Assembly (NCBI GenBank): GCA_026419775.2
Contig: JAOPGA020000467.1
Location: forward strand, 62,001-126,000
Reading direction: 5' to 3'
Source of the DNA: Acrasis kona
Taxonomy: Eukaryota > Heterolobosea > Eutetramitea > Acrasida > Acrasidae
Length of the DNA stretch: 64,000 nt
A program made the position numbers and the translations under genes. Shown one piece after another: positions 50,686 through 62,241 of the stretch; position 1 is the stretch's first letter, and every line of letters starts with the position of its first letter. The notes below the pieces were generated by a model. The model saw only the letters and a list, made by a program, of their open reading frames with translations. It ran no database searches and was not told the DNA's origin.

Positions 50686-53600
50686 ATGGTCTCGCCTGAG
50701 CCGTCTCAAGTGAGCGTGTCTAATACTAGAAACAAGCGTGTGTCACAATCAGTCCAGATACTCAAAGAAGCTGAAAATCCATTTGGTGTGGAAAAAACAA
50801 AAGTGTGCAAAGACAGATTGCAGGACGTAACAAGTCAGATTCGAAAAGTAGAAAAGGCTATACATATATCTGAACAAAAAGAAATCGATTTGAAAAAAGA
50901 GAAGAATGTACGAATTGATCAGGAAAAGTTACACATGAGAAAGTACAACTCAGAACTAGAAAAGTTGGGGGAATTAATAATAACTTTGAAGATGGATTTG
51001 GATCAGACCATGAACACTGTAGTGGTGGGTATAAATCATCTATATTGAACGACTAATATGTTAGACTGAAACAAACACTTACAAAGATGTTCAATCCCAG
51101 CACGATAACAAAAGGCAACAACTCAAAAAAGATCATGAAAATTTGACGAAAAAATACAACAAGGAACAGGAACAATCTGAAACTGTTAGACTCGAGTTCA
51201 AAACATTTTCAGAGGACTTGCTTAAAAAAATAGAGATTCTAATGTCAAAGGAGGAAGAAAAAGAGCAGTATTTGGACAGATTGAAGTCTGATGTAAAAAG
51301 GCTAAAAGAGGAAGAGGCCACTGCTTTGGAAAAGCTTCAAAGTTCTGAGAGAGATTTTGAAGATTCTACAGCTGGTCACATTAAGAGATTAAAAATGCAA
51401 GAAACTGAAATTGAGTTGAAATTAGGTCGATTTAGAGAAAAATACCCCCTTGAAGTTGAGCTTGTTGAAAAAGAGGAAGAATATCGGATAAAAAGTGATC
51501 AATTCTCTATTGAAAAAAAGAAGATAATTTCGGATAGAAGAGAGGCCCATCAGTATAAAGAATCTTTGGGGAAAGAGCTACAGCTACGGGAGAACGAGAA
51601 CGAACAGCTTCGAAGTGAGTTTGCCACTTATCGATCGAGTCAAGAGGACGAAATAAAGGAATTGAAGCGGCAAGAAGAGGTTCTCAAGCGCTTTGTTACT
51701 CTCCACGAAAAAGAAACTAGCCAAGAGGAATTACTAAAGACGTTGTACAAGTCTTTAGATAAGGAAAGAGATCGAGAACAAACGCGGTTTAGGTTGTGTG
51801 TAATTGAGAACGATGTTATTGCTAATAGAATTGTTAACTTGGAGTCAGAATTTATACGAGAATTTACCGAGCTATGTAAAGGCTCACTAGTTGACTGCTT
51901 TCAAAATTATTCAAACCTCCACAATGAGTACATGAGCAGTCCAGTTGATACTGGGACCACTAATATAAATAATAATTCTGACCTTGATGAACTCAAAATA
52001 CTACGGTCGCAAATATCTGATTCAACCGATGATATTCATTATGTAAACTTCAAATTCGCAAAGATTATGCACAATAACGCTGAAGTGTCCGACCAAGAAT
52101 ACAATGAATTTTTCGATTTCTTAAGGGGTCTTTTTGTATCGAACGAATCTATTGAAACCAAAAATAGGATAATATGCATACAAGAGGATATTATGAAAAA
52201 TATACCAGAACAAGAATTTGACGACAATGAATTAATTGTTGAATTGGTACAAGCCAAGACGAACTTAACTCAGGTCCTTGAACACCTCAACGGATTAGAA
52301 TTCGACATGATTGTTAAAAAATACTTGCTAAACCAACATCTTCAACAATCCCAAAATAAAAACCTGCTAATCAGCCAGCAGGCAGATCAGCTCATGCAGG
52401 AGAAGGTACAAATTCTATCGCAATTTGAGTCTGAATGGAGTGCCTCAGAGAAGAGTCAACAAATACAAAGCATCAAAGACCAACACCTTCCCGATCTCTA
52501 CCAATCCATCCAATCCAAAGAAGAAGCCCTCAAATCAAGCATGACCACCGAGAGACAACGATTCCTACAATTCTCCCAACAAGTGAGCGACCATGAAGAA
52601 AAGCTAAACAAAGCATCTACAGATAAGAAAAACATTCAGGTACGGTGGGATGAACTCATCAAGCAGGAAAAGTTGAACGAAAATCTCTACATTACGGACA
52701 GGACCCGAATAGAATCAGCACTTGCCGAAAAACTAAGTGGAAGCGACGAAAGTGCTTTACGAAGGGCCAGCGAGAGATTAGCAAGCTTCAAGATCATGTT
52801 TGAAAAAAGCAACAAGTGCGCCGTCGAAATTGAAACGCTCAAATCACAATTACCAGACGCCACAACAGTAGATCAAGACTTGCACCTCACCAATCAGACC
52901 CAGTCACACATTAAATCCATACAACAAGAACTATCGTCCATTCAAACGCACATTAAACAAAACGCTCACGAGCAGTCAATCATTCGCAGTCAACGAATCA
53001 ACCTACAAGATCAATTGGACAATGCAATCATGGAAGACAAACAAAGTCAACACATTTCACACACCGAACTACAAGGTTACAAATCAAAGATCAATCACTT
53101 GGATACATGTATGCATCAAAATGATCAAGTAGAAAGAACGACATGTCACGAATTAGAAAGAATCATCGATCCATTACAAAAACTAATTCAGAGCAAGAAG
53201 GCAGAGCTGGAACGTTTGAGAGAACAATACAAAAAGACAGAATCCATTGTAAAACAAATCAAGTTGACCATCGACAATGTGGAATCAGGTTACGTTGCCA
53301 ACCTATCACTCATGAGAGGTCAACGACAACATTTGAAGCATCGATTGGATTTGAAACAAAAGGCATTGGAGAACATTAGAAAAGTGACGGAGAATCCAAT
53401 CAAGAGCACGGAGTTAGCACATGCAGAGATTAGAAACAATCAACAAATTTTAAATCAAGCCCATCAGCAACAACAAATCAACAATGGCGCCAATCATCAT
53501 TCACAACCATCAACATCATCATCTGCCGTAGAGGGCAGCAGTTACTTTAAAATGCACATCAAGAAAGTACCCGATGCTAATGGAATGGACGACGATAGTT

Positions 53601-54391
53601 TAGATTATTTAGGATACGATCAAGAATTATTCAATGCATTATTGTTGAGCGATAGTCAAGAAGCAACGACCACGACGAGACCAAAATCATCATCACAACC
53701 AGTCATCACGTTGGAAGAATTGGAAGAATTATTACCGGAGGGAGATGAGGTCCTGATTGCATTCAAAAAGAAACAAGAATCAAGAAATGCCACCAAATCA
53801 AAATCGTCCATTGCCAAAAAACATTCCACAACCAGCAATCAACAATCAGTAAAATTATTCGGACCACAAACGAGAGGAATATCCGCTCATGATGCAAATC
53901 GAATCATTTCCAAAATCAAACAAATGTGTCAGGGCACCTTGCTACACAAGAGAAGAGAAAATACAAAACAATCATCCACCACCACGCTGGCTAGCGCTTG
54001 TACCAACAACAAGGAGAATCCAGATCAGCAATACAAGGTTACTTTGAAGAACCAATTCATGGTGAGGCACGTGTCGCTGTCGCAAGAATTTACTAGATTA
54101 CAAATAAGAGATAACAAGAGAAAAGTGGCGGAGAGTTTCATCAAATTGGAACACATTACAAAAATCGTTCCGATCGCTCAACAAGAAATTGTTGCGAGCG
54201 TTGGAACTGGAGTGGAGTGTTATGGATTCTATTTGATTACTCAAAATAAAAAGTATGAGTTTGTTACGTTTGAGAAGAGCGATTTCGAGTGTTGGATGGA
54301 GGGATTGAATTTGTTGATCGAAAATCGAAATCATTTATTTTCTTTAAAGTATAATATGAGGGATCATTTGACCAGTGTATTCGAAGTGTAA
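50686..54391 (+). CDS. Long coiled-coil protein with C-terminal PH domain
   Basis: Exons 50686-51024 and 51065-54391 (40-nt intron), 1221 residues. Heptad-rich coiled coil covers most of residues 40-930, with Glu/Lys/Gln-rich stretches. A 60-residue Gln/Asn/His/Ser-rich linker follows. The C-terminal 130 residues form a PH-like domain: CQGTLLHKRR, QYKVTLKNQFMVRHVSL, then FEKSDFECWMEGLNLLI with the family Trp. It is probably a cytoskeletal or membrane-tethering scaffold. No motor head. It ends 16 bp from the next convergent stop. Confidence 0.8.
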
Positions 54392-54404
54392 TAAATAGTT
54401 TATT
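54390..54404. terminator. Back-to-back poly(A) signals of convergent genes
   Basis: AATAAA on the plus strand at 54390-54395 and on the minus strand at 54399-54404, each touching or near its own stop codon. Cleavage of each mRNA should fall inside the other gene's coding region. Confidence 0.7.
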
Positions 54405-54407
54405 CTT

Positions 54408-55758
54408 TTACATTTGATTTGTTGATATGGCCTCCATGAAGAGTGGATTCTCGTATACGTGTCTCAACATGTCGAGTAGTGAACTTTGTTCTTGTTGGGC
54501 ATAGTGTTGTAATTGTTCTTCTATTAATAGAGTGATGAACTTGACTTGGTTGTCTATGCATGCTTCCTGTGTGGAGTGAATGGATTTGTGTGCTTGTGTA
54601 CTTACGTATAAATCTTGATATAAGGGTAGAACATCTCTGGCAAATGCTGCGAATTGAGGTCCTTGTTTTCTTCTACTTTGTACGATTAAAAAACAGTTTT
54701 CATTCTTTTTTCTTGCAGCGTTCACGTAATTGTCTACATCATCGTCCATGTCCACGTTGGAGTGGGTCCAAGATACTAACGTATCGAGCGCTTCCTTTGC
54801 CTCTTGATTTCTCTTTTGAATTAAAAGTACTATCAAGTGCACAATGCAAGTATAAACGAAGTGTTGTTGTAAAAGGGATTCGGTGGCGTTGTGAAAGTTT
54901 AGTTGTGTGCTCACAAATGTGTTGGATTGGGTCTGTATTTGATCGAGTTGCTGCTGTATTGTCTGTATTAGAGTATCTGTTGTCTTTGTGACCAGTTCAA
55001 AATCCTCTAACATTGTGTCAGGAAGTACGAGTGAACCAACTTACTCGTGAGAATGTAGCAATGAATTGCTTGTTTTAGTGAATTGACCTGCGTGCTCATC
55101 AATTGATTAGAGTACCTTGTGGCAGTGCTTTGGTTTTGAGATCCAAGAGACAATCTTAGACTCGGCTCGGTAGAGTTTGGAATGGGTTTGGTTGGGTGCG
55201 ATGATGCAAAGTGGAAGCTCTTCATAAAATAATCACCAGCAACTTCGTAACGCTTTAAAATTTCGAGCGTGCTACCAAGTTCATAATACAGCGTGCTGCA
55301 CATACTAAACTCGTTCTGCTGCTCGTACACATTTGCTGCTTGAACGAAAGCATCAAGAGCTTCACAAACAAATTCTTCAGCATCAAAGTATTGTGTTTCG
55401 TGTTCATCCTGAAGGGCACTTTGAGCAAATATCCTTCCTAAAAAGTAAAATTGAGTAGTCTTTAAGTAGTACCTGCATGCACGAAAAAGTAAGCACTCTT
55501 GAGGGGAGTTTTATTTGATATTTCGCAACTTCATAGTAATTCATCATAAAATTCTATCATCCATACCTGGCTGCTGATAGCATAGAAAGTGCTGTGTAGT
55601 GCTTTTGTCCAGTTCGTTGTAAATCGATAGCGAGACTTGAAAATTGATCTGATATTGTGTTGAAGGGTATTTTTCTGAACATGCGTCTGGAATGTTATTA
55701 CTAGTAGATTAAAAACTTACTTTTTTAGTCTTTCGGATATTTTATGATACTCCTCCAT
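54408..55758 (-). CDS. HAP40 (huntingtin-associated 40-kDa)-like TPR protein
   Basis: Minus-strand exons 55758-55721, 55686-55567, 55528-55473, 55437-55045 and 55006-54408; introns of 34, 38, 35 and 38 nt; 401 residues. TPR-like helical pairs cover residues 30-210 (AARSCEISN, EALDAFVQAANVYEQQNE, STLYYELGSTLEILKRYEVAGDYF) and the second half is helical. Layout and length (human HAP40 is 371) fit the family that binds huntingtin or acts in endosome transport. The assignment is by pattern, not by a firm motif, so another TPR scaffold is possible. The start lies 51 bp from the divergent gene. Confidence 0.62.
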
Positions 55759-55809
55759 CACGTTGAGCTTGCTCTCATAGCTCATCCTCTCCTTTACAAC
55801 CTTTGTAAG
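55759..55809. promoter_or_regulatory. 51-bp divergent promoter between HAP40-like and Cys-rich gene
   Basis: Start codons at 55758 (minus) and 55810 (plus). The plus frame also has an ATG at 55744, but using it would overlap the coding exon of the minus gene. Confidence 0.5.
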
Positions 55810-56550
55810 ATGGACAAAAAGAGTGAAGAAAGTGTTGAAGATGGTTCACGTGAACAGAGAAATAAGAATTTTGAAAATACCGCACGTCTATTAGGTCCCT
55901 TACATTCAATTTCCTCCCACTATTATTTTCTACAAAAGAACTGCAGAGGGGAACTGGATCGGCTTTTTGATTATGCAACCTCGTCGAATCAAGCAGAAGG
56001 CAAGTCCAATGTCATGTTGAAATCACTTGCTTTGGCTCTAGAAATATGCGCTGTGGGTAGATCTGGTGTATGTCTCCCAGAGCAAGAAAAAGCAAGGAAT
56101 TGCTTAAGAGAACAAAAAGAGGTGCTGGCCTGTGAATCGCTTGTAGATGATAGTTACAAGTGTTACAGATCAGCCCTTAGCACTGCTCTAAATTACGATC
56201 GAGTGTTCATGAGTCGAGTGAAAGAGGCAAGGAAGAGATGTGCGGAACCTTTTGCAAAATTAAATCTGGCCCAAAGGTACGTAAAAGTTAGGTCCTTGCA
56301 GGGAGGCAGTGTCGATGCGGAAGAAGTAAAAAAAGCCACATTTGATTTGAAAAAGGATTATGATGACTGCATACTTGATGTATTCTGTTCCTCATTACTC
56401 GCCAAGAGGGACAAAGCTTGTTCTGAATCCTCCGTATCAAAAGAATGTGTTAATTTGTCCTCTCAACTCGAACATTGCAAAGTGGCAAGCAAGCATGCAA
56501 TATCATCAGTTGCTTGGGTAAACAGCAAAACAAAAGAACCATTCAAATAG
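55810..56550 (+). CDS. Cys-containing hypothetical protein, 246 residues
   Basis: From ATG 55810. No signal peptide. Mostly alpha-helical with repeated CX(n)C elements (NCLREQKEVLACES, KCYRSALS, DCILDVFCSS, CSESSVSKECVN). The Cys spacing, often 8-10 residues, is reminiscent of CHCH or twin-Cys mitochondrial proteins, but no canonical CX9C pair is clear. It may be a mitochondrial intermembrane protein, though this is only a guess. The convergent eIF3a gene ends 63 bp downstream. Confidence 0.6.
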   Translation: MDKKSEESVEDGSREQRNKNFENTARLLGPLHSISSHYYFLQKNCRGELDRLFDYATSSNQAEGKSNVMLKSLALALEICAVGRSGVCLPEQEKARNCLREQKEVLACESLVDDSYKCYRSALSTALNYDRVFMSRVKEARKRCAEPFAKLNLAQRYVKVRSLQGGSVDAEEVKKATFDLKKDYDDCILDVFCSSLLAKRDKACSESSVSKECVNLSSQLEHCKVASKHAISSVAWVNSKTKEPFK

Positions 56551-56613
56551 GGTGGATGCACAATGTTTAACAATGGACAAAACAAACAACAATTTGATAA
56601 ATAATAACAATTT

Positions 56614-59600
56614 TTAAATGTTTGACCATCTAGATCCAGTTTTCTTTTCCTCTGTTTTTGGCTTTTCGTCACGTTTTGGACCATCATTGAAACTTCTGCG
56701 AGGGCCAGAATCTTCAAAGCGACCTCCTCTTGGGCCATCATCAAATCTACCTCTTGGTGCATCGCCACCACGTCCATCATCGAATCTACCCCTTGGTGCA
56801 TCACCACCACGTCCATCATCAAATCTACCCCTTGGTGCATCGCGTGGAGCGTCACGACTGCCAAAGTCACGACGAGGACCATCATCAAATCTGCCCCTTG
56901 GTGCATCACTACGTGGTCCATCATCAAAACGACCTCTTGGTGCATCGCCACGTGGTCCATCATTAAATCTACGTGGTCCATCATCGAATCTACCCCTTGG
57001 TGCATCACTGCGTGGTCCATCGTCGAATCTTCTTGGTGGAGCGTCGTCAAATCTACCTCTTGGTGGAGCGTCGTCGAATCTTCTTGGTGCAGGCGAACTG
57101 GTGGTTGTGCTTGGCGCCTCCACACGTCTGGGTTGCGATGTTGGAGCAGCTTCTTCTCTCTTTGGTGGTTCTCTCACCGTGCTAGTGATATCTCCCCATC
57201 TGCTCTTTGGTTGATTGCTTTCGGCCTTGCGCAACTGCTCCTCGCGTTGTTCCCTCTCTCTCGCCAATCTCTCCTCCACAATTCTTCTCTTGTTCTCCTG
57301 TTCCTTCTCTTCAATCTCGCGCATCTTCTTTTCTTGTTGATCGGTGATGCGTTGTTGGCGCAATCTTCTCTCTTCTTCTTCCTTATCTCTCTTGCGCTTC
57401 TCCTCTTCCAATTCTCTCTTCTTTTGTTCCTCTGCTTCTCTCTTGACCCTAGCAGCCTCCGCCTTCTTGTTCTCAATCTCTTCTTGTTCCTTCTTGATTT
57501 GATTCAACCTGGCGACGATCAGTTCGCGCTTGTGAAGCCATGCTTGTTTGGCGACCTTCCTGCGCTCGTCCTGCTCTTGTTTGAGCACTTGTGCCTTTTC
57601 TCTTCTCTCGTGTGCAATTTCATTTTCGATGAATGCCTTTCTGTCCTTGAACATGTGAGATAATTGAGCTCTCATCTTGATGTGATTTTCGTGTTTTTGT
57701 TTTAATTGATCTTGTTGTAATTTGTGTTGAGATTCGTGACGTTCCTTGTCTGTTGTTTTTTGTGTTTCGTAGTACTTCTTGACGAGCGGTATTTCCTCCG
57801 TTCTCTTGGCGCGCTCCAATACGTCCAGGTTGGTTAATTTCTGTAACAACTTCTTTTCCTTCTCCAATTTGGCCTTGTTGAGCTCCTTGACGCGATCGTC
57901 GAGTGCCTTCTTGACCTCTTCCTCCTTGACCACCTTCATGCTGTCTTGAGTGACGCCGCCAATCACTCCGTGAGATGATAGGGATGTATCTTGACGAACG
58001 CTGTCCAGAATCTTCTTGTGATGGGCAGCCTTGGCTTCCTCCTCTGCACGTCTCTGTGCTGCCAATTCTCTGTCCTTGGCTTCCTTCTCCGTCAATCGCT
58101 TCTCTTCCTCTTCCTTCTTGCGCTTCTCTTCTTCTTCTTGCTTGCGCAACAGTTCGAGTTCCTTCTTCTTGTTTTCTGCTTCCCATTGCTTCTTCTTCTC
58201 GATCAATTCTCTGCGAGATGCTAGCATGGCGTGCTGTGCGGCAACGTCTTGTGCGCTTGGTGCCGATTTCAATAGCACTGGACCTGCTGGTGCCACTGCG
58301 CTGGTGTTGACTGGGTTGATGAGCAGGTTGGCAACGTATAGCCTCTTGCTCAACAGAGTGAGCTGTCCTCTCACCGTGTCGACGTCCAATAGGCTTGCAT
58401 TCTTGTTGTTTCCGAACGTGATGCAGTCGTTTTGGTGATCGATGGTCATGAGCACTCTACGTTGTTGTACCGCCTGTACAATGGCGCGTTCGATTTCTGG
58501 TAGCGAAATGAAGGATGCCAATTTCACGACCTTGCTCAATCGAATGGATTGATAAATGCTGCTGAGTTGGGTCAATAATTTGCTCAACGTGGCCTGCTTT
58601 AATGCATGGTTGTAGATTTTTAATTTGGGATGATTTTCGGTAAATGTTAAAATGTTTGCGACGCGTTCGTGTAGGTGCAATGGATCCAAATCGACTTCTA
58701 ATATTTGATACAAATCCTTGAGCTCTGCATGTGCTTGGGATGTGACTTGTTTGTTGACCACTTGTCTCAACAGTTGCTTCTTGTCTGGCAGCGTTGCCAG
58801 ATCCAACAAATTGGCCAATCGTTGTTGCTTCTCCACATCGCCAAAATGAACGTCCACGATGTCTTCGTTGTGGGTGGTGCGCTGTGTTGGAATGGATAAA
58901 CTGGATAGCAACAAGCTGGATGCGACCACCTTTAGATCCAAATGTTCAAAATCTTCATTCTTCTTGACGTTGACTCCCGCTTGTTGTTGCGCCAATAACA
59001 AGTTGAATAATTTGTACAACGCATACGAGTGCAGAATGTAATTTTCGCTGTTCCAATAAATCTTTGTCAGGTGCTCGTAGTAAAAGATGATTTGTTGTGG
59101 TTTGACTTGATCCTTGCTCAACGCCAACAATCTGTGAATGTCTTCGATGGAGCGATAGGCCTCCTGCCATAACTCCAAGTGAGATGCGGTGCTGAGTTGT
59201 TTGAACCTGGTGTCCAGGTAATATTGTAAAGTCTCCGGAGAGCTCAAAGTGATTTTATGGAATGGTGATGTGGTCGCCGTGGTCGCGTAACGTTGGACGT
59301 TGGTCAGGTGATTCCTCAAAATGTCGCTCAAATTCTTGAACTCTCTCTTACGTTTGTATCGCTTGCAAAACTTGAAGGCGCGCTGACATGCATCGTGGTA
59401 TCTGCTTTCTAGTGCTGCATAGCTCTTGAGCACGTCTAGAACGTTTCTGTACGTCTCCCATAAAAACTTCAACCAAGGAGTGACGATCTCTCTGTCACTT
59501 CGGTCCTTGATCTCCTCTCCACTTATTTCGCTCATCAAGAATGACTCCGAAACTTCATCTTCCAAATCATTTTCCAAATCAAGCGAAACGTTTTTTGCTT

Positions 59601-59968
59601 CATTTTGAGCCTTTTGGGCGCGTTTTTCCGACAGATCAAGGAATAGATCCAAAACGTCATCCAAAGAATTTGTGTTTGTGGTGCCGCAAAGCGTTCTGTA
59701 TTGAATGATGGCTAATTTTGCATCTTGTCCTCTTCTAAGCTCAACGCAAAGTTCGATGAATTTTTTCATGACACCCTCTAATCTTTCGTCCCATTGCTTA
59801 ATTCTCTTGTTTGTTACGATTCCTTGCATTTCTTGGAAAGCAATTTGTGTTTGGTTTGATTGTATAAGATCTGTTAAAATAAAGGTGAGGAGAAATTTAT
59901 TTGACTTGTACTATACCTTCTGATCTTTTAAGGACATTCTCTGCCCTCTGACTATAAAACGCTGACAT
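56614..59968 (-). CDS. EIF3A: Eukaryotic translation initiation factor 3 subunit A
   Basis: Minus-strand exons 59968-59917 and 59870-56614 (46-nt intron), 1102 residues. The N-terminal helical repeats and PCI domain (about 1-530) match eIF3a, followed by the spectrin-like coiled coil rich in Lys/Glu/Arg (about 560-930). The C-terminal end has about ten copies of an RFDDGPR / DAPRGRFDD unit, like the 10-residue repeats of animal eIF3a. eIF3a is the core scaffold of eIF3 on the 40S subunit. The first exon supplies residues 1-17 (MSAFYSQRAENVLKRSE); without it the protein would start at an internal Met. Confidence 0.95.
56720..57090 (-). repeat. Coding tandem repeats of eIF3a tail
   Basis: Degenerate DNA repeat of about 30-48 bp encoding RFDD/GPR-type units. 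The number of units is likely variable between strains. Confidence 0.8.
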
Positions 59969-60565
59969 GATAAAGTATCAGGTTTTGTGTGAAATGAATA
60001 AATCGTCAGAGTTGACTCTATGGGTTGACCGACCAAGAAGGAGTTCTCTGTCAGAAACATGAGCAAGGACAAGTGGATGTGGCGGTAGACAAGACTAATA
60101 TTGACTATTCGTCGAATATTGATAACATATTCAGAAGATGGTTTAACGTGATTCTTAACCGATTAACAGAACTGAATCAAACTTCGAATAAAATTTTATT
60201 TTATATTCAATGTATTTGACCTAATTCTTTTTCTTGAAGAATTCACAATAGATTCTAATACATTAATGTAGTTCTAATGCATTAATTCTCACAAAACTAA
60301 ACAAAATTAAACGTTTGACTTCACTTGTTTAAACTCTTGAAAGCACTAGAATTGATTGAGAATTAACAAGTCCATCATGAAAGATCTCCTCGCCCTGATT
60401 CAAAACATTTAAAGCACTTAAGGCGGCAATTGCCGTAAATTGAAACCAGTCCTTGTATATTGTACATCTCCAGCTTAAGTCAATAGCAACAAGACCGTTT
60501 TAGTCTGTCATGTGCTCACCATCAATTATTTCGCCTTTTGGATTTTTTTGTATTGAGTAAAACAA
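59969..60565. promoter_or_regulatory. Shared upstream region of eIF3a and F-box/TPR genes
   Basis: 597 bp between divergent starts. AT-rich, with a 64-codon open frame (60025-60219) that has no motif. No repeat or RNA recognised. Confidence 0.45.
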
Positions 60566-62241
60566 ATGGAGGTGGACTGCGATTTTGATACATCATCAAG
60601 TACTTCTGATTGCCAGCAACCAGTCTATGAGGACTGGGATGACAAGATTGGAATACCTAACGATGTACTATTTCTAATATGCTCTTATATGGATGCTTCA
60701 GACATTTGGTGCCGAGTACGTCGTGTGTGCGTGTCTTGGCACAAGCGAGCAACGACAGATTTTTTGTGGAAAAGTATATATTATAGGACTTGGGCTGTCC
60801 CCCATAAAAAAGGAGGGACATGGTGGCAGTTGTTTGAGCAGAGGACAAAATTGATAGGACAAATGTGCAATAGAAAAACGTCTATTAACAAGATAGCTGA
60901 ACCAACAGATACCGGCAAAATAAAAGTGGCCCTAAGTTCATTCTTTCAGAAGTTGAAGATGAAATCGACCAGGCCGCTCGGCGAGAGAGAACATAAAATA
61001 GCGAACGCAATGAAGGAGTTGGCGGACAATAAGGTATTACACGTAGTACTTTTTTATTAACTTGAGTGAAGAGCACCTTTAGTGATGTAAATAAAACAGC
61101 GCTACTAGTCTCGTATTGTAGAGAACTGTTACATTTTAACTCGAGGAATTTGGACGCCATGCAGGCGCTGACTAGGGTCAGTAATGTTGAATCTAAGCAT
61201 GATCAAGTTGTTGTGTATTCAAGCGAGGCTATTGACCTCATAGAGCCCAGCCAGCCATCAAGTGACTTACAGTTAGGACCAATGTACTTTCTAAGAGGCT
61301 ATGGTACGTTACTGGTTTTAATGGGTTCACTAACATTAATAGCACTGTATAAACAGGAGATGTACAAAGAGAGTCTGAACGACTACAACAAGGCGGAGCA
61401 GCATGGATTTAAAAAGTTCACCTTGTTCTACTGCCGCATGTTTAATCACGTCAAACTCAAACAACTAGACAAAGCATACGAGGACAGCCTCATGGTCATC
61501 AACAAGAAGAATGCCAAAAATAGCGAGAAAAAGTTTCCAAATGCAAAGTTGGGCGACTACCTCTATAGACAAGGCAAGCTCGCCGAAAGTAGAGCTTACT
61601 TCTTATTGAGCAACAACAAGAACAACAAAGTGATTGCACTAAAGAGACTTTTAGAGATTGATTGTAGATTAAAAGATTATAGAAATGCAGTTAGGTGGTG
61701 GTGCGAACTGGTCCTATACTGTCATCACAACGCAGAGTCAGCAAAACAGGAAGGAAAGAAGAACGGAGACATCAAGTCGCTTTACAAAATATACAGAACC
61801 AACATCAAAGCCTGTCGCATGAATTTGGCCACCGATGACATTATAGAGAAGAAAGCAACGAGTGCGCTTCATAATCTCTGCGCTTATCTGGAACTATCCC
61901 TCACGACCACAATACCGGAAAGTTTTGACGATCAGTTTTTAAACGGTACGAAATTCATACCTCTGTTGGTCAAGTATGATCTGACCAAGGTGATGCAAGA
62001 TCAATTAGATTCACTCAAAATCACACAAAGAGAGGAAGCCACCGCACTGGCAAAATCTTATGAAAACTTTTTAAAGAGCATCGCCATATATTACCTTTCA
62101 AAAGTACAAGAGATCAAAAATGGTGCACACGTATTACAATATGAAAAATATTTACAAAAATCATTTTCGACCAATAGCTTTCTGCGGGATCGGTTTTCGC
62201 CAATGGAGTACTCTCAGGATATTGTATTTAAATATGATTAA
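60566..62241 (+). CDS. F-box protein with C-terminal TPR repeats
   Basis: Exons 60566-61033, 61072-61303 and 61343-62241; introns of 38 and 39 nt; 532 residues. The F-box sits at about 28-75 (IPNDVLFLICSYM, then WHKRATTDFLW). TPR motifs follow, for example YFLRGYALYKQEMYKESLND, joined at the 39-nt intron, which keeps the frame if retained (it would add GTLLVLMGSLTLI). It is likely an SCF substrate receptor using TPRs to bind its targets. Its TAA overlaps the stop of the convergent TLDc gene by two bases. Confidence 0.85.

Noticed and set aside
56618-57214. 198-codon plus-strand Pro/Ser/Leu-rich frame opposite the eIF3a tail
   Set aside because: It is the reverse of the RFDD/GPR repeats; the minus frame has the conserved eIF3a domains.
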